Shown: positions 13,426 to 25,862 of the stretch, in pieces
How positions within the stretch are numbered: the first letter of the stretch is position 1
Layout of the letters: each line of letters starts with the position of its first letter
Source: Epiperipatus broadwayi
Lineage: Eukaryota; Onychophora; Udeonychophora; Euonychophora; Peripatidae
Assembly (NCBI GenBank): GCA_028023455.1
Contig: JAQFVV010000204.1
Location: forward strand, 265,501 to 329,500
Direction of reading: 5' to 3'
Length of the DNA stretch: 64,000 nucleotides
Translations under genes and position numbers: made by a program
Notes under the pieces: model-generated
The model's database searches: none
The model's input: the letters and a program-made list of their open reading frames with translations, nothing else
What the model was told of the DNA's origin: nothing

Positions 13426-15476
13426 ACACACATTTAATATTTAAATTTTCTGTTAAAAAGCAAAGTTATAACGCATACGTATAAGCAGTGTATGTGTAAG
13501 TTATTTAATTGTTTTATATTTCAAATATTAAACACTTTGACTTTCTTTAAAACTAACCTATGCTTGATCAATTTTAATATCTTATTCTATACTTCTATTT
13601 TGCTTTTCTATAATTGTAATTGGGATTTAAAAGCTAAGGATTTAATTTTAAATGTTAGGGTTATAATTTCTGAACTAGCATTTATATTATTAGTCAACCA
13701 GATTTATAAATGATTGGAATAATGGCAGTGTGTATGCTTGGATATATTACATACATAAACTACATTTTTTATTTATTAAATATTGAAAGAAAATTGAGAA
13801 AATCTGTTAAATTTTTTTTTATTCAACAGTTTGTACTAGAAGGGTTAAATCTGTCAAATTATTTTTTTGTACAATTTTATGTTAAAAGAGGAAATCTGTT
13901 GAATCAGATATCTATTTTTGTAGCAATTTTGTTTTTGTAAATGATTGTTTGTCACTTTGGGAGCTTAAGCTGGGTGGGAACTCTAATTTTGAAATTGTCT
14001 TATCTTAAGATCTAAAGAAGGAAGCTCAAAAATTTGAAATGTTACCTAGGTGTAAGAAAAAAAAAGGATTAAGTCTATTTTTTTTAAAACAAAAGTGTCT
14101 GGAAAAAGGATTAAACTTTTCAGTTGAAAAATAATTTAGTTGAAAATAAATTAGAGATCTAATTAAAACGAATTTGTCCAAAAATAGCAAGTGACGCTAT
14201 CTCTGATTGGTTAAGTTAGCTCAAAAATTGGATATAAAAAGCTGTCTGGAAAAATCAGTTGAATTATTATTATTGTGATTATGATTCAGATTATTAGACT
14301 ATTAAATTGAATGTTGAAAATATAAGAAATGACTGGCTAGAAAAATTATATGTATGTCCCATCTTTGCCTGACCATCTGGGAAGCTGCACATCATATAGG
14401 AAAGAAAAGATGTTTTGTCTAAAATAATATTCTACACCTTTCAACTGACCAGAGAAATAAGATGTTCTTAATAGAAGGAAGAAAGCATTCACCTGCATTC
14501 GATGAAAGATGAATTAATCTACCGATAAATATTAATCATCAAGTCCAATTAATTGTTCCAACAACTGAGTTTAAATCCGGGAAATTTATAACGTGAAAAC
14601 AACTGCTGTATTTCATTCACTAAAAGAATAATGCTTGACAGGAAGAGAAGAAAAATTGATATAATGATTTCCAAATTATCCACTAAAGCAAATAACCTCA
14701 ATAGGATCCTCATCATCAAATAATTATATACTTCAAGAAAGTGATTGTTCCAAAGAACATGGAAATTGTTGCTGCCAAGTATAGACAGTATACAAGACAA
14801 GTGAACCCTTGGATCGGTAATATGACTTTTATATCTATTTTCTTTATGAAATCAGAGTATTAATAAAAATTTAGTAATAAAGTGACATATTTTATTTAAA
14901 GAACTTTTAAAGACAATTCAGATCGATGGAAACCAAGAATGTCTTAATAATAATAGCTTTGAACTACATAAATGATTTTGAATGTATCAAAATTTATTTG
15001 TTTATTAATTTTACAGTTATGAAATATTAATGTGTAAAATAATTTTTTTTATGGTATTATGATTTTAGTTTTAACTAATATATTATTATTATTTTGGGAT
15101 AAAACATGCACATACATAGTAATATTTTATATGTGTATAATTGCGAGTGATTGTGAAATAATAGGTGGTGTTAAAATATTAAATTATTTTGTCTTGAGAA
15201 AGTATAGATTTCAGGGCTTAGAAGGGAGGGGGAGATAATGATTTAAAACTCTTTTCTAAGAACTTGATTTTTCTAATTTCTATTAACATTTTTTTTTAAC
15301 ATTCTACTTACATGTTAGATTTATAAAGTATGTGTGCTAATGAGCGGATAATATTTTTTTTCTTGAAATACTTTTCTCATGGAGTGAAAATCATGGTCAA
15401 TGTGACATCCAACTTAATACAATATACATTTGAAGGGAAAGGGGGAAGAACTTGAAATTAATCTGAGGATTGTTAT
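13426..15476. other. AT-rich anonymous spacer
   Basis: Open frames at 13492-13713, 13710-13940 and 14549-14800 have no recognisable domain, and their codon content simply mirrors the base composition. I do not call them genes. Confidence 0.45.
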
Positions 15477-16249
<773 letters not shown>

Positions 16250-16342
16250 CAAGAAGGGATTCAAACCCGGTACATGTGAAAAGGTTATTAGATATAACTG
16301 TGTCTAGATTCAAATAATCTAGTGGCGCCCTGCTAGACCATA
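16250..16342 (-). mobile_element. tRNA-derived SINE head or tRNA pseudogene
   Basis: On the minus strand, TGGTCTAGCAGGGCGCC (plus 16324-16340) fits a pol III A box. GGGTTTGAATCCC (plus 16256-16268) fits a B box about 55-60 nt downstream. The A-B spacing is slightly longer than in an ordinary tRNA, and no clean cloverleaf forms, so this is better read as a SINE head or a decayed tRNA than as a functional tRNA gene. Confidence 0.6.
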
Positions 16343-19300
16343 TTCACTTAGTATTTGTTTAAACATGCACTTAACATCAAACCAAGAAATGAAAGTGGAT
16401 AAGATCTACTGTCTGTATACCTGAGTTATATTTTATTGAATTACTAGTGTACTCACCTCATGTGATTTCATATACCTGAGTTATAATCCTTGTTATTAAT
16501 AATTTGCTTATAATTATTGATAGTGGGATATCTTGAGAAATCTAATGATAGAAATATGTTTCATTTCATCCAATGACCCGTAATATGATAGATAACTCAG
16601 TCTGATCTTTGGTTTAATAGCCACTACTCATGTTAAATAATTCTTTTCTTTTGATATAAAAATCTACAATGCATTTTTCGTTTATTAAGCTAAATATTTA
16701 TATTGGAAGCTTTTTGAAATAAAATAAATATTTATATTTGAATCATTTCTTGATTAAATAATATACTTGATCCAGTTGATCCTCTTCATTAAGTTAAGCT
16801 GAATATAATAATATACTGAATATTTTGGATTCATGATTTTTTAATAATATTTGACATTTCATGATCATTTAATCAATATCTTTTGATCTAAACCTTAATT
16901 TTATTACAATGGATCTTTAATCTAGTTTATTTAAGTTACAATGATACTTTTGATCAGTTTATTAATGTTTGTAATACTTGAATATTTGAGATTTTAATAA
17001 TGTTTGAATTCTGACATTTCATAATTACTTTAATAGACCAGATCTCATTTTGTTACACTGGATCTTTGATCTATCTTTAATTTTGTTACAATATATATAT
17101 ATATTAATCCAAGTAAATATTGATTGACCTCTGGCACATATTATTCTATTATACAAACTTATTTTATTACACAATCTATTTTATTATTAAGATAATTAAT
17201 TGCATATCACCTACTATACTTTTTTAGCAAGTAAATCATCACTTATTGAATTTTATTTTTTCTTCTGCCAAGCAAAGACACTTATCTATGGATTCATTGC
17301 TGCCTTACAAATTCTATAAATTCATTACAGATATAATCTAAATTTTGGTTGAGCCATTTGTAGATCAATTTATTTATTTATTAGTTATAATTTGTCAGTT
17401 TAAGTGCAGCATTTAATTCATTATATTTTAGATCACCCAAATATGTAGGGAATAATTAGAGGAAACTACTTCATTCATAAATTTAGGTTACCTTTTAGAC
17501 CATCCAGATCTACAAGATATTTGCGGCCCAAGTTAGCTCTGCTCAGTTATAATATCTCCCATTACATTTAAGGCTATCCAAAAAAATAAATCTGTAGGGC
17601 ATTTATTGAAGAATCACGTTTTACTTATCATTAAATTGGTTACTTAAATTTATGGTGTATATTGTTGTTAATCAGCTTATACTTCATATTATATTTATTA
17701 TTACTGTTGATCAATAATATGTACCATTATAATATCTATTCTCATTTATAGAATGATACAAAAGAAAAATATTCCGTTTAAACTCACCAATTAGCAATAG
17801 ATAAGAATGATGAGTATTATTTTATTCATTTCTTTTTCTATGTAGGATTATTTGAAAACATTTATTTGATCTGGTTATCTAATTGCTGTTTAATTTACAT
17901 TTTATATATTAAGAAAATCTAGTTATTTTTAGCTAATAGTTAAAAAAGTGAAAAATCATTTTAATTCTCATTAAACATTCTTTGACTAATCTGAAACGTA
18001 ATTTATTTTTACTGTTTTAAAAAGGACTCTGAAAAAGCTTTTTCTATTAAATGACTATTCTATAGCTAAATAATTATTACCTAAATTATTTATCTTGCTT
18101 AAGAAGATTACTTTAAAAACAGATTGAGACCAAATCCAACTGCATAAAATGCCATACAAAGAGATTGAGTGAAATGGGGTGCATCTTTATAATTGGTATT
18201 TTTAAAAAAATGTCAGATTCTTTTATCAACAACAATTAATTTAACAAATTTGATCACTACTTCAGACACTGAACTGTCTTGATGTTTATTAAATATTTTG
18301 TTTTCAAAGCTTTTATTACTTCAACTATAACACATATGGGCACTCATAACTGAGGACAAATATTTTTATATAATTTATAAAATTTGTAAAAATAAATACC
18401 TAAAATTATTTCCTATTTTTATAATTATTAGAAATAAAGTTGATTAATGAGTTATGAGAATTAACATTTTAATTTTATTTTCATGGAATTATTAGAATAA
18501 AATTGATACCAACTGTAATCAAATATTTCTGTGGTAAAACAAATAGAATAGTTTGATTTTAGACAAAAGTTACTGTTTTAATTTCCAATATAGGAAAATT
18601 GGAAAAAAAAACAATTCACTATACAAAAATTTGAAAAAGAAACTGTGTGGTTGTGATGGGTGAAGCTCCTGTGTTGTACCATGTTAGCAATGACATAGTT
18701 AAAAAAGAACTAGAAAATAGAACAGATATAAATATATTATATTAGACCAAAAAAAAAAAATTAAACTATATCAGCAATTAGCAGCAACATTATTGATAGA
18801 GTGATACTAACAATAAATAATATTTATTCAGAATCTTAATAGTATAAGCATGGACAGATTTACTGTGATGAAAAAAATAAAAGTGAAGTTTCAGCAATAC
18901 ATGTCATCAGCAGTACTTTTTCATAGTTCTAAAAAGAACTATGCTATTGTTTTACTCTTTATTGTAACAATTTAAAATGGAGCTATATATAACAATGCCA
19001 GCTCTTAAACTTTCCACTGTTGTCATAAATCAAGCTTCAAAAGAAAATTTATTTCTATAATTTAATAATATCTTTTCAGTTTTAATATAGATTATATTTT
19101 CTAAGACTCATATATATTCAACACACTTAATAAAAATATACGATATAATCATTTTAAATAAACAACGTATATTTTTAAATCTGCTTAATGTCTCTCTGGT
19201 GTTCAATATCTATATGGGTATGAATGTGTATATGAATGTATGAAATTAAAATGAGGTAGTATTTAAAGTATTTAATAGGCTTCCGCATATTAAAACGTTA

Positions 19301-19485
19301 ATCTTTCAAAGCAACCTTTATTATTAAAGATTATATAAAAGTTTTCGGGTCTACTTACCCGATGTGATTACAATGCACTCAATGTACAGAAGAAATCAAA
19401 ACAATTATAATCTCGTTTACAAAAAAACACATTCCAGATAACAAATATGAACACAAAAGGGTTACTATCATCTTGTCCAACGTGT
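16343..19485. other. AT-rich spacer with loose repeats
   Basis: At 16890-17095 there are loose repeats of TTTTGTTACAATGGATCTTT. Near 17550-17565 the text CCCATTACATTTAAGGC recalls the LTR-tail motif seen at 4.5 and 41.6 kb. A small hairpin (CATAGTTC, GAACTATG) sits near 18922-18943. No gene was seen. Confidence 0.4.
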
Positions 19486-19782
19486 ATCTGAACATGCGTG
19501 TACATGGCCCAGCCACTGAGAAGTTATCCATAGCCCAATGTTCCCATCCCCAGGCCCCTGAAGCAAAGATTCAAGCTACAGCTGAATAGGTGGAGCATTG
19601 CACAAACCACCTGGCAAGAAGGTCCAAGGCACAAGTCCACAAGACGACAACCTTCAATCCACAGCCGAGCCATGCAAAGACCATTCTAGATAACTCTGTC
19701 TCCCAATTTAACAGTCCAAATGTGCAGGGACCAAATTCGGTCTCCCTGCGCAAAATTGGAAAGCCAACAAGGGAAACCTAAT
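19486..19782. other. GC-rich island of unknown identity
   Basis: About 300 bp with close to 50 percent GC lies inside sequence that is roughly 20 percent GC. It has sharp edges and overlapping 60-residue open frames on both strands (19590-19781 plus, 19571-19753 minus). I recognise no domain. Candidates are a fragment of a horizontally acquired or recently inserted element, an isolated exon or exon-like remnant, or a GC-rich SINE or satellite unit. Confidence 0.55.
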
Positions 19783-19900
19783 ATTAATATCTATAAAAAT
19801 TTAACTTTATTTAACTATTATTCAGGATAACATTTTAACATTCTAATGAGATATGATTCATTAGTCTACTTATCTTACACAAAGAACTTAGCATACAAAC

Positions 19901-19902
<2 letters not shown>

Positions 19903-19988
<86 letters not shown>
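19903..19988. repeat. (TA)n microsatellite flanking PLE-B
   Basis: About 43 TA units lie immediately upstream of the palindromic Penelope-like insertion. A second TA-rich block lies on its far side at 21065-21192. Confidence 0.95.
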
Positions 19989-19994
<6 letters not shown>

Positions 19995-20202
19995 CGAAGA
20001 TTTGCATGGGTTAAATATATAAAATACATATTTTGCGGGTTCATCCATATTAAAAACTTTTAATATTAATATACTGATGTTTCAACTTGGTCACACAAGC
20101 CATCCACAGAGTTATAAAAGGTAGAAAGACAGTTGTAGAGGCGCTACAATCACTGATTTGAATAAAATGTTAAAATTCCACCAATAACAAAAAATGTTAA
20201 AT

Positions 20203-20494
20203 TTAGGAATGTTTTTTAAAAAAATCTTTCCAAATAGGAGGAAGTTTGCATGTATCATCTCACTTATTGATACAATCTGGCCTTTTAAGTATCTCAATGG
20301 CTTCTCTAATTTTGCATTGGTAGAGATTATCACATCTGGATATGATCCTGGTACTAGAAAAATCAATTTTATGACCTGAATCTATAGTATGGAGTGAGAG
20401 TGCTGATGATGATGAGTGTTGTTTAACTGCATTAGCATGCTCAGCTCTCCTAACACTGATGTGACAATTACTCATACCTATGTAAGAAGCTTTA
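20203..20494 (-). pseudogene. GIY-YIG endonuclease fragment, PLE-B left arm
   Basis: On the minus strand the frame carries ASYIGMSN, a conserved Arg followed by EHANAVKQH, then HTIDSGHKIDF and CKIREAIEI. This is the YIG half of a GIY-YIG nuclease and its terminal Glu region. The GIY half is missing at the palindrome centre. A TGA replaces the CGA found in the other arm shortly before the shared C-terminus, so the last 21 codons are cut off. The shared stop would lie at 20203-20205. Confidence 0.7.
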
Positions 20495-20501
20495 CAATTT
20501 T

Positions 20502-20883
20502 TAAAGCTTCTTACATAGGTATGAGTAATCGTCGCATCAGTGTTAGGAGAGATGAGCATGATAATGCAGTTAAACAACACTCATCATCAACAGCACTCTC
20601 TTACATATGGATGAGTAATCGTTGCATCAGTGTTAGGAGAGATGAACATGCTAATGCAGTTAAACAACACTCATCATCATCAGCACTCTCACTCCATACT
20701 ATAGATTCAGGTCATAAAGTTGATTTTTCTAGTACCAGGATCATATCCAGATGTAATAATCTCTACCAATGCAAAATTAGAGAAGCCATTGAAATACTTA
20801 AAAGGCCAGATTGTATCAATAAGCGAGATGATACATGCAAACTTCCTCCTATTTGGAAAGATTTTTTTAAAAAACATTCCTAA
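20502..20883 (+). pseudogene. GIY-YIG endonuclease fragment with internal 30-residue duplication, PLE-B right arm
   Basis: The plus-strand counterpart of the left arm has SYIGMSN, Arg plus EHDNAVKQH, HTIDSGHKVDF, CKIREAIEI and a C-terminal KDFFKKHS before the stop at 20881-20883. A 90-bp in-frame tandem duplication repeats the YIGMSN to SSSTAL segment, and in the second copy the YIG has become YIW. An upstream ATG at 20416 lies in the inverted left arm and is not a real start. With no GIY strand and no RT, the fragment cannot be a working nuclease. Confidence 0.7.
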
Positions 20884-20984
20884 ATTTAACATTTTTTGCT
20901 ATTGGTGGAATTTTAACATTTTATTCAAATCAGTGATTGTAACACCTCTACAACCATCTTTCTACCTTTTATAACTCTATGGAT

Positions 20985-21007
20985 GGCTTGTGTGACCAAG
21001 TCGAAAC
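20985..21007 (+). ncRNA. stem-loop plus GAAAC in PLE-B 3' UTR (hammerhead-like)
   Basis: GGCTTG (20985-20990) pairs with CAAGTC (20997-21002) and is followed at once by GAAAC. The mirror copy is in the left arm. The position, about 100 nt after the ORF stop, matches the equivalent motif in PLE-A, C and D. The first hammerhead box is not canonical here. Confidence 0.35.
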
Positions 21008-21080
21008 ATCAGTATATTAATATTAAAAGTTTTTAACATGGATGAACCAGCAAAATATGTATTTTATATATATATATATA

Positions 21081-21156
21081 TTATTATATATATAAATACA
21101 TATTTTGCTCTTTTTTTGTATTTTTTTATATATATATATATATATATGCTTGTAAT

Positions 21157-21192
<36 letters not shown>
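21081..21192. repeat. TA-rich tract with a small inverted fragment of the PLE-C end
   Basis: Two TA runs are separated by ATGCTTGTAATGTTTA (about 21149-21163). This is the inverted counterpart of the PLE-C terminus TAAACATTACAAGCAT that starts at 21193. About 64 bp therefore form a hairpin across the TA run. Confidence 0.75.
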
Positions 21193-21196
<4 letters not shown>

Positions 21197-21298
21197 ATTA
21201 CAAGCATAAAGCTAAACTAGTCAATATAAAATCAAAACTACCCAAAATCTAAAATTAAACTAGACCAGAATAAAAATAATATTAAAACACAACCTAAG

Positions 21299-21327
21299 GT
21301 TTCACTGCTACAAGCAGACTTCTCAAG
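21299..21327 (-). ncRNA. stem-loop plus GAAAC in PLE-C 3' UTR
   Basis: On the minus strand CTTGAGA is followed by CTGC, loop TTGTA, GCAG, T and GAAAC. This is the same motif as in PLE-D at 25834-25862. The first box lacks one base relative to CUGANGA. Confidence 0.35.
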
Positions 21328-21367
21328 TGTAAAGAACTACAAAAAAAACTACACAATATATATACTA

Positions 21368-23219
21368 TTAAAAACTACCCACAAATCCATTCACTTCCCA
21401 TCCACCCTTAATATTAAAAGAACTCTTAAATAAGTTAATTGCTTCAGAATAATAAATTTTCAATAATAAAGACTCTTTAATTCTTCTTTTGATTTCATTT
21501 CTCTCAAAGAAGACAATCTTAGCTTCATCAAAATCAATAGTGTGGCCTGTATCTTTTTCATGGATATACAAAGCAGAACTAAGATATCTATTATTAACTC
21601 TACTTTTATGAACCTTTATTCTTTCATTTAACTCAAACTACTCTGACCTATGTAAACTTTCTTACTATAAACAAGGAATAAAATATACTACACCAGGAAT
21701 AGTCTTTCTATCAAAAACTTCTTTTGTATTATTTAATAAATTATTCAATGTAACACCCCTTTTCCAAGCAATTTTCTTATTTCCAAACAATTTACTATTT
21801 CTACACACAATTTTATAAGAAGACAATTTAAATGGCAAAGAAATAAAATCATATTTTTCTTTAACCTTTACATCCTTACAAATATTACTATTAAATAAAA
21901 TACTTTTAACAAATTTATCAGAGTATCCAACACTCAAATAATCTTTATAAAATTGATATTTCTGAAACAAAGCTACCCCACTAGAATTATTTAATTTAAT
22001 ATTCCTATGACAATAATTCCTTAAAGTAGTCCTACCTTATGAGATACAGACTGATAGCTATCAGGTTTAATTATAGATCTTAATTCTTTACTTTTAACTA
22101 AATGACTGCACAATAAACAATTAGTTTTTACATTTCTAATCACCAAAAGATCTAAAAAATTTAACTTACCAAAATCTAACCCCCCTCCTTCTAACACAAA
22201 TTTTATAGAAGGATCAAAACAATTAAACTCATTTACAAATTCCTTCAATTTATCATTCTCAACTACAAATAAACAATCATCAACATATCTGACAAATAAT
22301 TTTACATATAAACAATTTTTTTTAATAATAATTTCCTCTTCCATAAAACTAATATAAACTGAACATACTAAAGGAGAAATAATATAACCTATTATCCACC
22401 CTTCCTTAATCTTATAAAAATTATCTTTATAAGTAAAATACATAGAATCTTCCAATAACAAAAGCAAATCTTTAATTACCTTAATTTTATTTTTTGATAA
22501 AGAACTTTTTTTAATCAATACAGACAAAAGAACATCAATACTGCTTAGCCTATTAACAGACTGATACATATTTTCAATATCTAAATTTCCAAATACCCAA
22601 TTACTTTCCATTTTAAAATTATTAATCTTATCAAAAGCCTCAAAAGAAGAAGAAACTGTGTAATGACCAAAATCAACAAATTGTTTTAAAAAATTATTCA
22701 AGAATCTAGAAATACCCTCTACAACACTACCTGTAAAATCAAAAATAAATCTTAAAGGAAAACCATCATGAGTTTTAATATTCACAAACATCTTAGCTGA
22801 TGTAAAATCATTAGAATAGCATTTTAAATAATCTACTCTATTAAAAAAATTTTAATTAACCATTTTCTTCATAATATCTATCAATTTTCTTTGAATCAAA
22901 TTACCTGGATCTTTATCTAACAACATATATTTACCATTATTTAATTCTCTATACATTTTCTCTTTGAATTCATCTCCTTTCATAATAACAAACCTACCAG
23001 CTTTGTCTTCACGAGAAATGATTACATCATTAGCAATTAACCCATTTTTAAGATGTTTAATCTCAGAAGGATTAATAACAAATTTTTCTTTCCTTTTTAA
23101 ACTTTTATTCAAAATCGATTGAATACCAACTTTCTGCTCATCACTCAAATTACTAGATTCAATAGATGAAATTGTATCAAAAACTATATTTTTTGAATGA
23201 AATGGAACAAAATTAGGGC
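21368..23219 (-). pseudogene. Penelope-like RT and GIY-YIG endonuclease polyprotein, PLE-C (broken)
   Basis: The minus-strand frames are, in order: an N-terminal segment (22852-23148) with EDKAGRFVIMKG; the RT core (22021-22791) with GNLDIENMYQSV (first catalytic Asp), GWIIGYIISPLVCSVYI and FVRYVDDCLFVV (YVDD box); a linker (21665-21970); and the GIY-YIG C-terminal part (21368-21571) with HTIDFDEAKIVFFER and KRRIKESLLL. This is the Penelope arrangement: reverse transcriptase that primes at nicked DNA, then endonuclease. Breaks lie near 22850, near 22030, at the frame change before the YIG segment, and at a one-base loss near 21630. The first catalytic Asp and YVDD are intact. The N-terminal 115 or so codons present in PLE-D are missing. 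Confidence 0.85.
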
Positions 23220-23292
23220 CTGGTTTAATTTTAAATTTGGGGTAGTTTTGATTTTATATTGACTAGTTTAGCTTTATGCTTGTAATGTTTAC
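23216..23292. repeat. Shared junction repeat between PLE-C and PLE-D
   Basis: This 77-bp block is an inverted copy of the PLE-C 3' end (21193-21267). Its first 47 bases are also a direct copy of the PLE-D 3' end (about 25885-25932). It fits what is called a pseudo-LTR in Penelope-like elements, used here by both copies. Confidence 0.8.
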
Positions 23293-23602
23293 ATTTTAAT
23301 GATTTTTTTTGTGTTTAAGAGTAGTTTTGCTGATGTAGTGTAAAGATTTTTTTTTAATTTTTTTTATTATTGATATTTTATTATTGATATTTATTATTGA
23401 CATTTTATTATTGATATAATTTTTTTTGTTTTTAATTATTGATATATTTGAATGTCATTTATGTATATTATGTTTGTTGTTTGAGTTTGGGTTGAAAGAG
23501 TATATTTGTGTTTATTTAGTTATTTATATATATATATATAAGTGTGTGTATGTTTTTATTGGGTTTTAATTTATAAGGGTATTGGTAATTTGGGTTTTTA
23601 GT

Positions 23603-25794
23603 ATGGGTTTGTGGAGTTTAGTTTTTAATAATTTTCTCTTTAATGATAATAGAAGGATTACAAATTTGTCTAAATTGAGTGATAGGATAGAGTCTTTATG
23701 ATGGCAGATTTATTTTCTTAAAAAATGTAGGGAATTTAGTGTTTTTCCTAGGTGCTGTGTTATTAAACAATTTAGACAGAATAGGTCAAATTTTTATTGT
23801 AAAAAATATGAAAGAAAATTAAAGTGGTTGTTTGGGAAAGTTACTAACGTTTATTGTAGTGATAAAGGGTATGAGAATAAGGTTTCTGAGGATAGAGTTG
23901 TTAATCTTTCGGATTTGAAGTTAAATGATAGAGAATTAGATATTCTTGGCAAAGACCCTAATTTTGTTCCATTTCATTCAAAAAATATAGTTTTTGATAC
24001 AATTTCATCTATTGAATCTAGTAATTTGAGTGATGAGCAGAAAGTTGGTATTCAATCGATTTTGAATAAAAGTTTAAAAAGGAAAGAAAAATTTGTTATT
24101 AATCCTGTTGAGGTTAAACATTTTAAAAATAGGTTAATTGCTAAAGATGTAATCATTTCTCATGAAGACAAAGCTGGTAGGTTTGTTATTATGAAAGGAG
24201 ATGAATTCAAAGAGAAAATGGATAGAGAATTAAATAATGGTAAATATATGTTGTTAGATAAAGATCCAGGTAATTTGATTAAAAGAAAATTGATAGATAT
24301 TATGAAAAAAATGGTTAATTTAAATTTTTTTAATAGAGTAGATTATTTAAAATGCTACCCTAATGATTTTACATCAGCTAAGATGTTTGTGAATATTAAA
24401 ACTCATGAAGATGGTTTTTCTTTAATATTTATTTTTGATTTTACAGGTAGTGTTGTAGAGGGTATTTCTAGATTCTTGAATAATTTTTTAAAACAATTTG
24501 TTGACGGTTTCTTCTTCTTTTGAGGCTTTTGATAAGATTAATAATTTTAAAATGGAAAGTAATTGGGTATTTGGAAGTTTAGATATAGAAAATATGTATC
24601 AGTCTGTTAATAGGCTAAGCAGTATTGATGTTCTTTTGTCTGTATTGATTAAGAAAAGTTCTTTATCAAAAAATAAAATTAAGGTAATTAAAGATTTGCT
24701 TTTGTTATTGGAAGATTCTATGTATTTTACTTATAAAGGTAATTTTTATAAGATTAAGGAAGGGTGGATAATAGGTTATATTATTTCTCCTTTAGTATGT
24801 TCAGTTTATATTAGTTTTATGGAAGAGGAAATTATTATTAAAAAGAATTGTTTATATGTAAAATTATTTGTCAGATACGTTGATGATTGTTTATTTGTAG
24901 TTGAGAATGATAAATTGAAGGAATTTGTAAATGAGTTTAATTGTTTTGATCCTTTTATAAAATTTGTGTTAGAAGAAGGGGGGTTAGATTTTGGTAAGTT
25001 AAAATTTTTAGATCTTTTGGTGATTAGAAATATAGAAACTAATTGTTTATTGTGCAGTCATTTAGTTAAAAGTAAAGAATTAAGATCTATAATTAAACCT
25101 GATAGATATCAGTCTGTATCTCATAAAATAGCTGCTTTAAGGAATTATTGTCATAGGAATATTAAATTAAATAATTCTAGTGGGGTAGCTTTGTTTCAGA
25201 AATATCAGTTTCATAAAGATTATTTGAGTGTTGGATACTCGGATAAATTTGTTAAAAGTATTTTATTTAATAGTAATATTTGTAAGGATGTAAAGGTTAA
25301 AGAAAAATATGATTTTATTTCTTTGCTATTTAAATTGTCTTCTTATAAAATTGTGTGTAGAAATAGTAAATTGTTTGGAAATAAGAAAATTGCTTGAAAA
25401 AGGGGTGTTACATTGAATAATTTATTAAATAATACAAAAGAAGTTTTTGATAGAAAGACTATTCCTGGTGTAGTATATTTTATTCCTTGTTTATTGTAAG
25501 AAAGTTTACATAGGTCAGAGTACTTTGAGTTTAAATGAAAGAATAAAGGTTCATAAAAGTAGAGTTAAAAATAGATATCTTAGTTCTGCTTTGTATATCC
25601 ATGAAAAAGATACAGGCCACACTATTGATTTTGATGAAGCTAAGGTTGTCTTCTTTGAGAGAAATGAAATCAAAAGAAGAATTAAAGAGTCTTTATTATT
25701 GAAAATTTATTATTCTGAAGCAATTAACTTATTTAAGAGTTCTTTTAATAATAAAAGTGGATGGGAAGTGAATGGATTTGTGGGTAGTTTTTAA
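23603..25794 (+). pseudogene. Penelope-like RT and GIY-YIG endonuclease polyprotein, PLE-D (broken)
   Basis: ATG 23603 opens a frame that shares phase with 23828-24523, so it is the likely native start. Domains in order: N-terminal region to about codon 150; RT with GSLDIENMYQSV, GWIIGYIISPLVCSVYI and FVRYVDDCLFVV; linker; and GIY-YIG (VYIGQSTLSLNERIKVHK, HTIDFDEAK, KRRIKESLLL), ending at 25792-25794. Breaks seen: TGA at 23699-23701; a 14-bp loss near 24508 relative to PLE-C; TGA at 25395-25397 where PLE-C has TGG; and a one-base frame change near 25490, present in both copies. The polyprotein would nick DNA and prime reverse transcription of element RNA in the nucleus. This copy cannot make it intact. 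Confidence 0.87.
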
Positions 25795-25833
25795 TATTAT
25801 ATATATTGTGAATTTTTTTTTTAGTTCTTTACA

Positions 25834-25862
25834 CTTGAAAAGTCTGCTTGTAGCAGTGAAAC
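25834..25862 (+). ncRNA. stem-loop plus GAAAC in PLE-D 3' UTR
   Basis: CTTGAAA (25834-25840), CTGC (25844-25847), loop TTGTA, GCAG (25853-25856), T and GAAAC (25858-25862). The order resembles hammerhead box 1, stem II and GAAA, known from Penelope-like elements, but box 1 is degenerate and stem I is not evident. Confidence 0.35.

Larger units (their letters stand above)
20015..21080. mobile_element. PLE-B: head-to-head palindrome of two Penelope-like 3' fragments
   Basis: The left arm (20015-20494, minus sense) and right arm (20502-21080, plus sense) are inverted copies around a 7-bp spacer. Each contains the C-terminal part of a GIY-YIG domain, a stop, a 3' UTR and a 3' end. The outer edges of both arms show ATATAAAATACATATTTTGC or its complement and then TA repeat. 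The right arm is longer because of a 90-bp tandem duplication (units start at 20509 and 20599). The arms differ at a scatter of positions, so they are not freshly made. This could be two independent fragments or a single insertion event that copied the 3' end in both orientations. Confidence 0.8.
21193..23219 (-). mobile_element. PLE-C: 5'-truncated Penelope-like element, minus strand
   Basis: The copy reads on the minus strand from about 23219 (5' truncation point) to 21193 (3' end). It has an RT-linker-GIY-YIG order and a 3' UTR closely matching PLE-D. Its 3' terminal 75 bp (21193-21267) recur in inverted orientation at its 5' junction (23216-23292), giving it terminal inverted repeats with about four mismatches. 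The TA tract at 21155-21192 flanks the 3' side. Confidence 0.85.

Noticed and set aside
13492-13940. Two consecutive plus-strand frames of 73 and 76 codons
   Set aside because: Phe/Ile/Leu-rich by base composition, no domain, and nothing to support a gene.
16250-16342. Functional tRNA gene on the minus strand
   Set aside because: A and B boxes are recognisable but acceptor and anticodon stems do not form.
19835-20044. Open frame of Ile-Tyr repeats
   Set aside because: Translation of the TA tract next to PLE-B.
20112-20366. 84-codon frame opposite the PLE-B left arm, and its mirror at 20720-20974
   Set aside because: Antisense or out-of-frame shadow of the nuclease remnant; the frame matches no domain.
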